Shown piece after piece: positions 42,221 through 52,041 of a DNA stretch of 64,000 nt. Below the pieces are notes generated by a model that was not told the origin of the DNA, did not search any database, and saw only the letters and a program-made list of their open reading frames with translations. The position numbers and the translations under genes were made by a program. Source of the DNA: an uncultured Clostridia bacterium (lineage in GTDB: Bacteria > Bacillota > Clostridia > Oscillospirales > Acutalibacteraceae); NCBI GenBank assembly GCA_947585745.1, contig CANPXF010000004.1, positions 1 through 64,000 of the forward strand, given 5' to 3'. How positions within the stretch are numbered: position 1 is the first letter of the stretch; every line of letters starts with the position of its first letter.

Positions 42221-43975
42221 ATGGCTTTGGACGGAATGATGCTTCACCACGTTGTCGGCGAGCTGAAAACGCAGGCTCTCGGCTCGCGTGTGTCGCAGGT
42301 TTACCAGCCTAACCGCGATGAAATTATAATAAATCTCCGCTCAATGCAGGGAAATAAAAGGCTCTTGCTTTCCACAAGAGCCAATTCTCCGCGTATTCAT
42401 TTTACGCGGTTTAGTGTTGAAAATCCCGAAAAACCGCCTATGCTTTGTATGCTTATGAGAAAACGCCTGGGTTCGGGGAAACTGCTCGATATACGCCAGC
42501 GCGGTTTAGACAGGGTTGTCAGCTTTGATTTTGAATGTACAAACGAGCTCGGTGACAGGGTTATAATTACTGTTGTCGTTGAAATTATGGGCAAATACAG
42601 CAATGTTATTTTAGTTGACGGCGAGGGTATTATAATAGACGCTCTAAAACGTGTGGATATGACTATGTCGTCACAGCGACTTGTACTGCCCAATATTAAA
42701 TATGAGTTTCCAAAAGCGCAGGATAAGCTCAATATTTTGCTTGAAAAGTCCGAAAAAGTCATAGAAAAAATTATAAGTACACCCGATGAAAAGCCTCTTA
42801 ATAAGGCTGTTCTTTCTGCTGTTGAGGGTATTTCTCCGATAATCTGCCGTGAGATTGAACATAAGGTTTCAAACGGAAAAACCGTAAGCAACAAAACCTT
42901 AAACTGTGAGGATAAAAACAGGCTTAGAGAAGAAATAGAAAGACTTTCCGACACCGTTCTGACCTGTTCGGGCGTACCGTATATGCTTTATCATAAGGGC
43001 GATGACAAGCCCTTTGATACCGCGTTTATAAATATAAATCAGTACGGCTCATTAAGCGTTTCTAAAAGATTTGAAAGCTTTTGCGAGCTTTTGGACAGCT
43101 TTTATATCGAACGAGACAGCATAGACAGAATGAGGGTGAAGTCAGCGGATTTATCCCGCGTGCTTCAAAATCTTGTTCACCGCACCTCCAATAAAATTAA
43201 TATTCAGAGGCAGGAGCTTGAAAACTGCGCGGACAGAGAACAGCTTAGAATAAAGGGAGATTTATTGCAGGCGAATTTATATAAGATAGAGCGTGGAAGC
43301 TCAAGCGTTACGGTTGAGAATTTTTATGACGAGAATAACGCTCCTATTGAAATAAAGCTCAATCCCGCAATTTCTCCTGCCCAAAACGCGCAAAAATATT
43401 ACAAGGACTACAATAAGGCTAAAACGGCGCAACAGGTTTTAAGCGTTCAGATTAAAAAGGGCGAGCAGGAGCTTTTGTATCTCGAGTCATTAAATGACGT
43501 GCTGTCGAGAGTAACAACCGAAAAGGAGCTTGCGCAGGTCCGCCTTGAATTTATGGAGCAGGGGTACATCAAGAGAAATAAAAGCGTAAACAGAAAACAG
43601 ATTAATCTTCCTCCTTTTGAATACAGAACAAGCGACGGGTTTAAGGTTCTTGTGGGAAGAAATAACAGACAAAACGACATACTCACGTTGAAAATCGCTA
43701 ATAAGCGCGACGTATGGTTTCATACTAAGGATATACCCGGCTCCCACACTATCGTTGTAACAGACGGAAAGGAAATCAGCGAAAAAGCTGTAATTGAGGG
43801 CGCGCAGATTGCCGCCTTTCACAGCAAGGCGAAGGAAAGCTCGAACGTGCCCGTGGATTACACTTTAGTAAAAAATGTATCAAAGCCGAACGGCGCAAAA
43901 CCCGGAATGGTTATATTTGTAAACAACCGTACTGTGTATGTAGACCCAAAACTCCCCAAATCAGAAAAAGACTGA
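42221..43975 (+). CDS. rqcH: Ribosome quality-control factor RqcH (NFACT)
   Basis: A 584-residue NFACT protein: NFACT-N at the start (MALDGMMLHHVVGEL...SRVSQVYQPNRDEIIINLR), central coiled coil (about 285-430) and NFACT-R at the end (VGRNNRQNDILTLKIANKRDVWFHTKDIPGSH). It recruits tRNA-Ala to stalled 50S subunits to add alanine tails. Older annotation calls it fibronectin-binding protein A. Follows rlmH by 8 bp. Confidence 0.95.
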   Translation: MALDGMMLHHVVGELKTQALGSRVSQVYQPNRDEIIINLRSMQGNKRLLLSTRANSPRIHFTRFSVENPEKPPMLCMLMRKRLGSGKLLDIRQRGLDRVVSFDFECTNELGDRVIITVVVEIMGKYSNVILVDGEGIIIDALKRVDMTMSSQRLVLPNIKYEFPKAQDKLNILLEKSEKVIEKIISTPDEKPLNKAVLSAVEGISPIICREIEHKVSNGKTVSNKTLNCEDKNRLREEIERLSDTVLTCSGVPYMLYHKGDDKPFDTAFININQYGSLSVSKRFESFCELLDSFYIERDSIDRMRVKSADLSRVLQNLVHRTSNKINIQRQELENCADREQLRIKGDLLQANLYKIERGSSSVTVENFYDENNAPIEIKLNPAISPAQNAQKYYKDYNKAKTAQQVLSVQIKKGEQELLYLESLNDVLSRVTTEKELAQVRLEFMEQGYIKRNKSVNRKQINLPPFEYRTSDGFKVLVGRNNRQNDILTLKIANKRDVWFHTKDIPGSHTIVVTDGKEISEKAVIEGAQIAAFHSKAKESSNVPVDYTLVKNVSKPNGAKPGMVIFVNNRTVYVDPKLPKSEKD

Positions 43976-43995
43976 TAAAAAAATATTCATATTAT

Positions 43996-44016
43996 TCCTC
44001 AAAGGAATAAAATTTG
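43996..44016 (+). terminator. Probable terminator after rqcH
   Basis: A short stem TTATTCCT/AGGAATAA (about 43996-44014) with CAA loop, weak T-run. The rest of the gap to 44136 holds only the RBS (AGGAGG) of the next gene and AT-rich sequence. Confidence 0.5.
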
Positions 44017-44136
44017 CAAAAAAGTATATTATTATTGAAAATGGTGAAACTTAGCAATTTTTTACATTTTGTGTAAAAATCCGCACATCACTTTAAAACT
44101 GAAGAAAATTTAATATTTGTATTTCAGGAGGAAATT

Positions 44137-45792
44137 ATGTCAGTTTATGATATAATAGGCGTTTTAGGCGGTCTGGGACTTTTCCTGTACGGAATGAAGT
44201 TTATGGGCGAAGGACTTGAACTCGCCGCCGGCTCAAAGCTGAGAACGCTTCTGGAAAAGATTACAAGCAATAAATTTCTCGCGATGCTTGTCGGCGTGCT
44301 TGTAACCGCCGTGATTCAAAGCTCCGCGGCGACGGACGCTATGGTTATCGGTTTCGTAAACGCGGGACTGATGAATCTCGGACAGTCGGTCGGAATACTT
44401 TTCGGCTCAAAAATCGGTACTACCGCGACCTCGCTTTTGCTTTCGATTAACATTAAGGATATAGTTCCCATATTTACCTTTGTCGGCGTGGCTGTAATTA
44501 TTTTTGTCAAAAAAAATAACTATCGCTATTACGGGCAGATTGCCGCGGGCTTCGGTATTCTGTTTATGGGTATGACCTTTATGAGCGAAAGCTTTGACGG
44601 CCTTAAAAATTCCACCATATTTTTGGACACTATAAGAACAATATCTTCTCCCATTGTAGGATTTATAATCGGTATCATTATAACGGGAATTATGCAGAGT
44701 TCTTCAGCGACAGTCGGTATTCTTATGGCTCTCGGATTAAGCGGAGCGATAGAGCTTGAAGATTGCGTGTATATTATATACGGTATGAATGTCGGCGCGT
44801 GTATGCCTGTGTTTTTAAGCGCTGCCGGCGCCAACCGCCAGTCTAAACAAGCGGCCTCGTTTAACTTCATTATGTGTTTTATCGGCGCGGTTATACTTTT
44901 GGCAGTTACGTGGGTATTAGAGCCTACGCCTTTCTCTGTAACGAATATATTTACTCATCTTATCCCGAACAACGTACCCGGACAGATTTCAGGCGTTCAC
45001 ATCGTCTTTAATATTATAAGAACGCTTATGCTGTTGCCTGTGTCGGGACCGCTTATCAAGCTTACCAAGCTTATTATTCCCGATAAAAACGAGGAAGAAG
45101 ACGGAATTACCGTATATCTTGACTCTCGTATCCTTACCACTCCTCCTGTTGCCGTTCAGCAGACCGAAAAGGAATGCGCGCGTCTTGCTCAGCTTGCAAA
45201 GGACAGCTTTGACTATTCGCTTAACGCCGTTTTGAACAAGGACTCGAAGGCAATTTCAAAGGTTGAGGAAAACGAAAAGAAAGTAGACAAGCTTACCCAC
45301 AGTATTACAAAATATATCGTTAAAATTAACGGCCTCGATATTATGGATTATGACCGAAAGGTTATGGGCGCGATGTATAACGCTATTCAGGACTTGGAGC
45401 GTATAGGCGACCGAAGTGAGAATATATGCGAGGCGGCGTCAAAAATTATCAGCGGTGAGGCTGTGCTTTCAGACGTTGCTATGAAGGAGATTAAAACTGT
45501 TTTTGAAACGGTTGAACAGATTTTAGAGGACAGCCTGTATATGTTTTCTAATCAAAGCAAGGACCCGAGCCTTGCCGAGGCGGTTATGAAAACGGAGGAC
45601 CAGATTGACGAATACTGCGAGCTTTTCAGGCAAAATCATATCAGACGTCTTTCGCAGGGAAAGTGCAGTGCCGAAGCAGGTATAGTATTTATCGAGCTTT
45701 TAACAAACCTCGAACGAGTGGGCGACCACGCGCTTACGGTCGCGCTTTGTATTCCTTATAAGCACACACCGCAGATTACCGCTAACAATTAA
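44137..45792 (+). CDS. Na+/phosphate cotransporter with PhoU-like domain
   Basis: A 551-residue protein: two NptA/PNaS repeats (GLGLFLYGMKFMGEGLE...VQSS-like VIQSSAATDAMV and IMQSSSATVGI) across the first 320 residues, then a PhoU-like four-helix cytoplasmic region (about 345-545). It imports phosphate coupled to Na+, with the PhoU domain probably gating it. Strong AGGAGG. Monocistronic with a terminator. Confidence 0.93.
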   Translation: MSVYDIIGVLGGLGLFLYGMKFMGEGLELAAGSKLRTLLEKITSNKFLAMLVGVLVTAVIQSSAATDAMVIGFVNAGLMNLGQSVGILFGSKIGTTATSLLLSINIKDIVPIFTFVGVAVIIFVKKNNYRYYGQIAAGFGILFMGMTFMSESFDGLKNSTIFLDTIRTISSPIVGFIIGIIITGIMQSSSATVGILMALGLSGAIELEDCVYIIYGMNVGACMPVFLSAAGANRQSKQAASFNFIMCFIGAVILLAVTWVLEPTPFSVTNIFTHLIPNNVPGQISGVHIVFNIIRTLMLLPVSGPLIKLTKLIIPDKNEEEDGITVYLDSRILTTPPVAVQQTEKECARLAQLAKDSFDYSLNAVLNKDSKAISKVEENEKKVDKLTHSITKYIVKINGLDIMDYDRKVMGAMYNAIQDLERIGDRSENICEAASKIISGEAVLSDVAMKEIKTVFETVEQILEDSLYMFSNQSKDPSLAEAVMKTEDQIDEYCELFRQNHIRRLSQGKCSAEAGIVFIELLTNLERVGDHALTVALCIPYKHTPQITANN

Positions 45793-45803
45793 AAAATAAT
45801 TCA

Positions 45804-45843
45804 TTTGGGAAAACAGGTTCATTATTCAACCTGTTTTCCCAAA
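45804..45843 (+). terminator. Terminator after the Na/Pi cotransporter gene
   Basis: A 16-bp stem (45804-45819 with 45828-45843) followed by ATTTTTATCC. Confidence 0.85.
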
Positions 45844-45977
45844 ATTTTTATCCTCAAAAAGGATTATACAGGCAGGAGTCTGTGTAAAAAACAGTTGGCA
45901 ATACATAAATGCTGTGGTATAATAAGATGATAATAATTAATGATAATTAATCCAATTCGGCATAAAAGGTGATTAGT

Positions 45978-47789
45978 TTGAAATTTGAACAGGATAAAAT
46001 AAGGAATTTTTCAATAATAGCGCATATCGACCACGGAAAAAGTACTCTTGCCGACCGTATTTTGGAGCTTACCAAAAGCGTTGCGGTACGCGATATGGAG
46101 GCGCAGATTTTAGACGATATGGAGCTTGAGCGCGAGCGTGGAATAACAATCAAGGCGCGCGCCGTAACTACGGTTTATAAGGCTGACGACGGAAACGAGT
46201 ATCTTCTCAACCTCATCGACACACCGGGTCACGTTGATTTTAACTATGAGGTCAGCCGTTCGCTCGCCGCTTGCGAGGGAGCGGTACTTATTGTTGACGC
46301 CTCGCAGGGGATTGAGGCTCAAACCCTCGCTAATACCTATCTTGCTGTTGACAGCGGACTTGAAATTGTCCCTGTTGTAAATAAAATAGACCTCCCCTCA
46401 GCTGACCCCGACAGAGTTATAAACGAAATTGAAGACGTTATCGGTATCCCCGCCGAGGACGCTCCGAGAATTTCCGCAAAGCAGGGAATTAATATTCACG
46501 ATGTTTTGGAAAAAATTGTAACCGATATTCCCGCTCCGACAGGGGATATTAACGCCCCTCTGCGGGGACTGATTTTTGACAGCTACTATGACTCGTACAA
46601 GGGAGTTATTATCTATGTCCGTTTAAAGGAAGGGCAAATTCACACGGGCGACGAGTTTAAGCTTATGGCTACGGGTTCAACCTTTAATGTCGTTGAATGC
46701 GGTCTTATGCACGCGACGTCAATGGAGCAGACCGACGCGCTGTATGCGGGCGAGGTTGGTTATATTGCCGCCTCAATAAAATCCCTTTCCGACGCTCAGG
46801 TCGGGGATACTATTACATTGGTTAATAATCCCGCAAACGAGCCTCTCCCCGGATACAGGGAGGCGCAGTCGATGGTTTTCTGCGGAATTTATCCCGTGGA
46901 CGGAGCCCGTTACGGCGATTTAAAAGACGCTTTGGAAAAATTAAAGCTCAACGACGCGTCGCTTACCTTTGAACCTGAAACATCTGTCGCTTTAGGCTTC
47001 GGATACCGTTGCGGATTTTTGGGGCTTCTTCATATGGAGATTATTCAGGAACGTCTGGAGCGAGAGTATAATCTTGACCTTATTACAACAGCGCCGAGCG
47101 TAATTTATAAAATAACGAAAACCGACGGTACGGTTGAAAATATCGACAATCCGACAAATTATCCCGACCCCGCCTTAATTGCGTCAGCCGAGGAGCCTAT
47201 GACGGAGGCGCATATTTACTCGCCTGCTGATTATGTCGGCAATATAATGGAGCTTTGTCAGGACAGACGGGGAATTTTTGTCGGTATGGATTATATCGAC
47301 TCCGACCGCGTTGATATTCACTATCAGCTCCCTCTCGCGGAAATTATTTATGATTTCTTCGATACTCTCAAATCGAGAACGAGAGGCTACGCGTCGTTTG
47401 ACTATGAGCTTTCCGATTACGTTAAAAGCGACCTTGTAAAGCTCGATATTATGCTCAACGGCGAGATTGTAGACGCTTTAAGCTTTATTATTCACAAGGA
47501 TAAGGCATATGGAAGAGCGCGTAAAATGGCTGAAAAGCTGAAAGAGAAAATTCCGCGCCAGCTTTTTGAGGTGCCTATCCAGGCGTGCATCGGCGGAAAA
47601 ATCATAGCCCGAGAAACCGTCAAGGCTATGCGCAAGGATGTGCTTGCAAAGTGCTACGGAGGCGATATAAGCCGAAAGAAAAAGCTTCTTGAAAAGCAAA
47701 AGGAAGGTAAAAAGCGTATGCGCCAGCTCGGCACGGTAGAGGTTCCGCAGGAGGCGTTTATGGCCGTCTTAAAGCTCGATACAGATTAA
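45978..47789 (+). CDS. lepA: Elongation factor 4 (back-translocase)
   Basis: A translational GTPase of about 603 residues. G1 AHIDHGKS, G2 RGITIKA, G3 DTPGHVDF, G4 NKIDLP and the LepA-specific C-terminal domain ([23 protein letters not shown]) are all seen. It remodels stalled or mistranslocated ribosomes. TTG at 45978 fits the AAAGGTG upstream better than the GTG at 45969 that overlaps the RBS. Confidence 0.97.
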   Translation: MKFEQDKIRNFSIIAHIDHGKSTLADRILELTKSVAVRDMEAQILDDMELERERGITIKARAVTTVYKADDGNEYLLNLIDTPGHVDFNYEVSRSLAACEGAVLIVDASQGIEAQTLANTYLAVDSGLEIVPVVNKIDLPSADPDRVINEIEDVIGIPAEDAPRISAKQGINIHDVLEKIVTDIPAPTGDINAPLRGLIFDSYYDSYKGVIIYVRLKEGQIHTGDEFKLMATGSTFNVVECGLMHATSMEQTDALYAGEVGYIAASIKSLSDAQVGDTITLVNNPANEPLPGYREAQSMVFCGIYPVDGARYGDLKDALEKLKLNDASLTFEPETSVALGFGYRCGFLGLLHMEIIQERLEREYNLDLITTAPSVIYKITKTDGTVENIDNPTNYPDPALIASAEEPMTEAHIYSPADYVGNIMELCQDRRGIFVGMDYIDSDRVDIHYQLPLAEIIYDFFDTLKSRTRGYASFDYELSDYVKSDLVKLDIMLNGEIVDALSFIIHKDKAYGRARKMAEKLKEKIPRQLFEVPIQACIGGKIIARETVKAMRKDVLAKCYGGDISRKKKLLEKQKEGKKRMRQLGTVEVPQEAFMAVLKLDTD

Positions 47790-47813
47790 ATAAAACTAAA
47801 AGGAGAGATTATT

Positions 47814-49319
47814 ATGAAAATTAAAAAGCTTTTTAGCGCAATGCTCTCCTTTATTGCGCTTTTAGGCGCTTTTTCAATTATCCCGACGGGAGCGTTTGCT
47901 AAAGAAAGCGGAGATTTTGAATATAATATTGTAGATAATAAGGCGGAAATTTCTTCTTATAAAGGTACTTCGGATAATATCACAATACCTGACGCCGTAG
48001 ACGGATATATTGTGACGGGTATCGGTGAGAACGCTTTTAAAAAAAGCAATTTAAAAAGTGTTACTGTTCCCGACAGCGTAAAATATATATCGCAAAGCGC
48101 GTTTGCGTACTGTAAAAATTTAGAGAGGGTTGTCCTCTCAAACACACTTGAAAGTATAGGGGAAACGGCTTTTTATGATTGTGATAAATTAAGCTCCAAA
48201 ATAGAGTTTCCCGACACTCTAAAAACGATAGGCGACTGCGCGTTCGAGAACTGTTGGAGTATGACCTACGCGGTTATTCCTAAAAATGTTGAGAAAATAG
48301 GTTACTGCGCGTTCGGTTACTACTATGAGTTGGAGCAAACTGAAAATAAATATTATGACTTTAAAAGGTCGGATTTCAGGATTTTAGGATACGAAAATTC
48401 CTCCGCTTATGAATATTGTGATAAGCATAAGCTTGATTTTTACAGTTTGGATACAGGAGTAAGCGCCGAAACCTTAGACGGTATGGATTTTTTTATTAAT
48501 TCAAGCAGAGAGGCGGAGCTTATTTCCTATGCGGGCGATGATGACGCTGTTTCAATTCCGAGCAAAGTAAACGGCTGTTCGGTAAAATATATAGGGAAAT
48601 TTGCGTTTTTCGCAACGAATATTAAAAGAGCGGTTATTCCAAACACCGTTGTCGAAATCGGCGAGTGGGCATTTGAAAGCTGTGATAATTTAGCGGTTGT
48701 ATCAGTTCCGCCGACTGTAAAAACTATCGGCAGGGGAGCTTTGGGCTATTATTATGACGATGGCGTCGACTATTCTTATTTGAATTTTAAAATATGCGGT
48801 GCTGTCGGCTCGTCTGCCGAAGCTTACGCAAAGGAAAACGGGTTTGCGTTTGAGGATACCTATACAACGGTTATAACTCTCACAAAAAACTCGGAGAAAA
48901 TTTATGTCGGCGGTAAGGTTCAGATTAAGGCGAACATTAAAAACGGCTTTGGTAAAACAACTTATACCTCTTCAAGTAAAAAAATTGCCACGGTAAACAG
49001 CTCGGGCAAGGTTACCGCCGTTAAGGCGGGAAAAACGAAAATCACCGTTCAGAACAACGGGATAAAAAAGACTTTTACCGTCACGGTAAAAAATCCCAAG
49101 CTTAATAAAACGAGCGTAAAGATAAAAAGAGGTAAAACATTTAAGCTTAAAATAACCGGTAAGGTCGGTAAAGCAAAATTTTCATCAAGCAATAAAAAGA
49201 TTGTCAGAGTAAATAACGACGGTAAATTAAAGGCTGTTGCCGTCGGCAAAGCGAATATTACCGTAAAGACAAACGGAATAAAGCTTAAGTGTAAAGTCGT
49301 TGTTAAAAAGTTAAAATAA
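47814..49319 (+). CDS. Secreted BspA-like leucine-rich-repeat protein with Big_2 domains
   Basis: A 501-residue exported protein. The signal peptide (MKIKKLFSAMLSFIALLGAFSI, cut after AFA) precedes LRR_5/BspA-type repeats (I..AF....L..V.IP..V..IG..AF) at about 55-150 and 235-310. Two bacterial Ig-like Big_2 domains at the end (about 345-425 and 425-500) have the ATV-GKVTAVKAGKTKITV pattern. No LPxTG anchor is seen. Such proteins mediate surface contact in gut bacteria. Its last nine bases overlap the convergent spmB end. AGGAGAG precedes the ATG. Confidence 0.92.
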   Translation: MKIKKLFSAMLSFIALLGAFSIIPTGAFAKESGDFEYNIVDNKAEISSYKGTSDNITIPDAVDGYIVTGIGENAFKKSNLKSVTVPDSVKYISQSAFAYCKNLERVVLSNTLESIGETAFYDCDKLSSKIEFPDTLKTIGDCAFENCWSMTYAVIPKNVEKIGYCAFGYYYELEQTENKYYDFKRSDFRILGYENSSAYEYCDKHKLDFYSLDTGVSAETLDGMDFFINSSREAELISYAGDDDAVSIPSKVNGCSVKYIGKFAFFATNIKRAVIPNTVVEIGEWAFESCDNLAVVSVPPTVKTIGRGALGYYYDDGVDYSYLNFKICGAVGSSAEAYAKENGFAFEDTYTTVITLTKNSEKIYVGGKVQIKANIKNGFGKTTYTSSSKKIATVNSSGKVTAVKAGKTKITVQNNGIKKTFTVTVKNPKLNKTSVKIKRGKTFKLKITGKVGKAKFSSSNKKIVRVNNDGKLKAVAVGKANITVKTNGIKLKCKVVVKKLK

Positions 49320-49808
49320 AATAAGTTTGACTGTGAGCACCGCCATAACCGCGGCGGTGAAATCCGCCGCTAAAGCCGAGATTAAGGTGTGGCGGATTTT
49401 TTTTATTTTTACACTTCCAAAGTAAACCGCTATGGCGTAAAAGGTTGTTTCCGTGGAGCCTGCAAGCACGGAGGCTACCATACCCGCAAAGCTGTCAGGT
49501 CCGAAGTCCTTATAAATTCCCGTTAAAAGCGCGGTTGAACCTCCTCCCGAAATCGGCCGCAGAAGTACCATAGGGACTATTTCTTTTGGAAAACCGAGAG
49601 CGTCTGCGATGGGTGTAACAGCGTTGCAAAGTAAATCAGTCGCTCCGCTCGCTTTAAGCATATTGACCGCTACAATAAGCCCCACCATTGTTGGGGCTAA
49701 TGAGTAAAGGGTTTTAAATCCTTCCTGCGCTCCGATTAAGAACGTGTCAAAAATCGGTATCTTTTTTATTAATCCGAATCCGATAACAACCGCAATAAAT
49801 GTCGGCAT
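49311..49808 (-). CDS. spmB: Spore maturation protein B
   Basis: A nucleoside-recognition (Gate) domain membrane protein (165 residues from ATG 49808) needed with SpmA for spore-core dehydration in Bacillus. Motifs are FLIGAQEGFKTLYSLAPTMVGL and VMVLLRPISGGGSTALL-like (MVLLRPISGGGSTA). The ATG lies 17 bases after a GAGGTG RBS, and the preceding in-frame codons (ELIELF) resemble the family N-terminus. The true start may be a non-standard codon near 49,820. Follows spmA by about 20 bp. Confidence 0.9.
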   Translation of the reverse strand: MPTFIAVVIGFGLIKKIPIFDTFLIGAQEGFKTLYSLAPTMVGLIVAVNMLKASGATDLLCNAVTPIADALGFPKEIVPMVLLRPISGGGSTALLTGIYKDFGPDSFAGMVASVLAGSTETTFYAIAVYFGSVKIKKIRHTLISALAADFTAAVMAVLTVKLILF

Positions 49809-49829
49809 AAAAAGCTCGATAAGCTCACC

Positions 49830-50402
49830 TCATTTTGTTTTTAGTATTTTTGCAAGCGTCAGTCCTACCGCCAAGGCGCAGGCGGAGCTTATCCATACGC
49901 ACGGTAAAATTGAAAACGGCTGTGTACTGCCGTAGGTTTGCCTTAAAGTTCCTACCATTGTCGGCATTATCTGTATAGACGCCGTGTTCATAACTACAAA
50001 AATTATCATATCGTCCGACGCTCGTTCGCTGTCGTGGTTTAATCTTTTAAGCTCTTTCATAGCTCCAAGTCCCAACGGAGTTGCGGCATTTCCCAGACCA
50101 AGCAGATTTGCGCTTACATTCATACTTATAAGATTTAACGTTTTGCTGTCTTTGTCCGCGGTTTTGAAAAGATGCTTTAAAATCGGTGCGAGCATACGGC
50201 TGAAAACTTTGGTAAATCCGCCTCGTGAGGCAATCTCCATTATTCCCGACCAAAGCGCGAGCATACCCGCCATTGTCAAAAGCAGGTCTACGCTTTCGGC
50301 GGCTCCGTCAACGACAGCCTGAGCGAGAGCGGGGCCGTTTCCCGTGAATACAGCGCAAATAAGGGAAATTATTATTATCCCCGCAAATATGTAATTTAGC
50401 AT
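49830..50402 (-). CDS. spmA: Spore maturation protein A
   Basis: A Gate-domain membrane protein of 190 residues: LWSGIMEIASRGGFTKVFSRMLAPILKHLF and NLLGLGNAATPLGLGAMKEL are the family signature. Start at ATG 50402 (MLNYIFAG) with AAAGGTGA upstream rather than 50447. Forms an operon with spmB; divergent from abrB. Confidence 0.93.
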   Translation of the reverse strand: MLNYIFAGIIIISLICAVFTGNGPALAQAVVDGAAESVDLLLTMAGMLALWSGIMEIASRGGFTKVFSRMLAPILKHLFKTADKDSKTLNLISMNVSANLLGLGNAATPLGLGAMKELKRLNHDSERASDDMIIFVVMNTASIQIMPTMVGTLRQTYGSTQPFSILPCVWISSACALAVGLTLAKILKTK

Positions 50403-50496
50403 AAAATCACCTTTTGTGACAAATAATGGCATTTTCTTGTATATCATTGACTATTTTGTCATTTTTTGGTAAAATAATGTCGAAAGGAATGATAGT

Positions 50497-50736
50497 ATGG
50501 CGTATATAAGCTATAAAAAAATTGATGAAGTAGGAAGAGTTGTTTTACCAAAAGATATAAGAAAAGAAATGGATTTGCATATAAACGATATGCTTAAAAT
50601 TGACATAGATAATGGAAAAATAATTATTACCAAAGCAGATAAAAGCTGTATTTTCTGCGGAAAAACGTCTTCTCTGAAAAGCTATTTGGGAAAAACGGTC
50701 TGCGAAAGCTGTATAAAAGAGCTAAATAACTCTTGA
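50497..50736 (+). CDS. AbrB family transition-state regulator with zinc ribbon
   Basis: A 79-residue protein. An AbrB/SpoVT swapped-hairpin domain (KKIDEVGRVVLPKDIRKEMDLHINDMLKIDIDNGKIIITK) is followed by a C-terminal zinc ribbon CIFCGKTSSLKSYLGKTVCESC. It is probably a DNA-binding regulator of stationary-phase or sporulation genes. Divergent from spmAB. GAAAGGA precedes the ATG. Confidence 0.9.
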   Translation: MAYISYKKIDEVGRVVLPKDIRKEMDLHINDMLKIDIDNGKIIITKADKSCIFCGKTSSLKSYLGKTVCESCIKELNNS

Positions 50737-50836
50737 CAAACCGTGATAAATAATTCATTATATAAATATAAGGATTTTGCGCGTCAGCGTACCAATTGTG
50801 TGCGCGCTAATGGGTTTACGAAAGCTTTATATAATG
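50733..50836 (+). promoter_or_regulatory. Promoter and palindromic leader before the dCMP deaminase gene
   Basis: CATTATATAAA (50756-50766) pairs perfectly over 11 bp with 50826-50836, enclosing a second GC-rich stem (GCGCG/CGCGC at about 50,779-50,807) and a GAAAGC/GCTTTC overlap. This looks like a structured RNA of about 80 nt. However, a TTGACA (50733-50738) with CATTAT 17 bp later would put the start point inside the first arm. So it is either an RNA element with an upstream promoter or a DNA operator. Confidence 0.45.
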
Positions 50837-50890
50837 CTTTCTTGATTGAGTATATTTTGTGAATTTATAAGCAACATATGGGGTGGAGTT

Positions 50891-51379
50891 ATGTCACGAA
50901 TTGATAAGGAGAATTATTATCTTGATATTGCCGAAACTGTTCTTGAGAGGGGAACCTGTCTGCGAAGAAATTACGGAGCAATTATTGTTAATAACGACCA
51001 AATAGTTTCGAGCGGATATGTAGGAGCGCCGCGTGGTCGTAAAAATTGTATAGACCTCGGAACTTGTATTCGTGAAAAGCTTAAGGTTGAGCGCGGTACG
51101 CGTTATGAGCTTTGCAGAAGCGTTCACGCCGAGGCTAACGCTATTATTCACGCTCCGCGCGAGCAGATGATAGGCGCCACAATGTATCTTGTCGGAAAAG
51201 AATTCGGCACAGGAGAATATGTAAAAAACGCCAATTCCTGCGCTATGTGTAAGCGTATGATAATTAACGCGGGAATTAAGAGAGTTGTTGTAAGAAACAG
51301 CAAGACCGAGTTTACGGCTATCTACATAGAGGACTGGATTGTTAACGACGATTCTCTTATCGGAAAAGAAGGCTATTAA
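50891..51379 (+). CDS. comEB: dCMP deaminase
   Basis: A 162-residue zinc deaminase (dCMP to dUMP for dTTP synthesis; ComEB family). Zinc ligands and catalytic Glu are in HAEANAI and CAMCKRM; SSGYVGAPRGRKNC is the substrate region. Start at ATG 50891 (MSRIDKE) with GGTGGAG upstream, rather than the longer frame from 50846. Confidence 0.93.
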   Translation: MSRIDKENYYLDIAETVLERGTCLRRNYGAIIVNNDQIVSSGYVGAPRGRKNCIDLGTCIREKLKVERGTRYELCRSVHAEANAIIHAPREQMIGATMYLVGKEFGTGEYVKNANSCAMCKRMIINAGIKRVVVRNSKTEFTAIYIEDWIVNDDSLIGKEGY

Positions 51380-51416
51380 TAAAGGATAGGAGGGCGGGTT
51401 ACCGCCCTGTTTTGTT

Positions 51417-52025
51417 ATGACTGAAATTTTTTATACAAACATAAATAATATTTCATTATCAGAATTAAATTTAAAGCGTGTACCGACATACCGCCGGGAT
51501 AAAATACAAAGGCTTTCGCATAAAAGCGATAAGCTCCGTTCTTTGGGCGCGGGTCTGCTTATGGAAAAGTTTATCGGCGACAAGCCCGTTAAAATCGGAG
51601 ATTACGGTAAGCCGTACTGCGAAAACGGCAAATATTTTAATCTTTCCCATAGCGGTGATTATGTAATTTTTGCCGTTGGTGACGATGAAGTGGGCTGTGA
51701 TATTGAAAGGGAAAAGCCCGCGGAATTTGAGCGGTTGGGGAAGATTGTTTTTCACGAAAACGAGATTAAAATTCTTAAAAAAGCAAAAAATAAACAAAAT
51801 TATTTTTATAAACTCTGGACCCGCAAGGAGGCTTTTATTAAGTGTTTGGGAGAGGGATTTCACTTTAAGACGACCTCTTTGGATTTTAGCCTGATGCCTG
51901 ACAGATTTGAGTACAATGATTGTACATACTTTTTTAAAGAGTATATGCTGTCGGGGTTCAAAATTATGCTATGCGGTAAAAAAAACGATTTTCCAAAGGA
52001 TATAGTTGAGGTAAAATTTAATTGA
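51417..52025 (+). CDS. 4'-phosphopantetheinyl transferase (Sfp-like)
   Basis: A 202-residue enzyme that loads the phosphopantetheine arm onto carrier proteins. FNLSHSGDYVIFAVGDDEVGCDIE and FYKLWTRKEAFIKCLGEGF are the two catalytic motifs (Mg2+ ligands Asp and Glu). Sfp-type enzymes can serve NRPS/PKS as well as acyl carrier protein. No such synthase is in the window. Confidence 0.93.
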   Translation: MTEIFYTNINNISLSELNLKRVPTYRRDKIQRLSHKSDKLRSLGAGLLMEKFIGDKPVKIGDYGKPYCENGKYFNLSHSGDYVIFAVGDDEVGCDIEREKPAEFERLGKIVFHENEIKILKKAKNKQNYFYKLWTRKEAFIKCLGEGFHFKTTSLDFSLMPDRFEYNDCTYFFKEYMLSGFKIMLCGKKNDFPKDIVEVKFN

Positions 52026-52041
52026 GGAAAGGATTGATATA

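Noticed and set aside
50756..50836. Purine riboswitch before the dCMP deaminase gene
   Set aside because: The outer stem resembles one at first sight, but the conserved junction sequences are missing.
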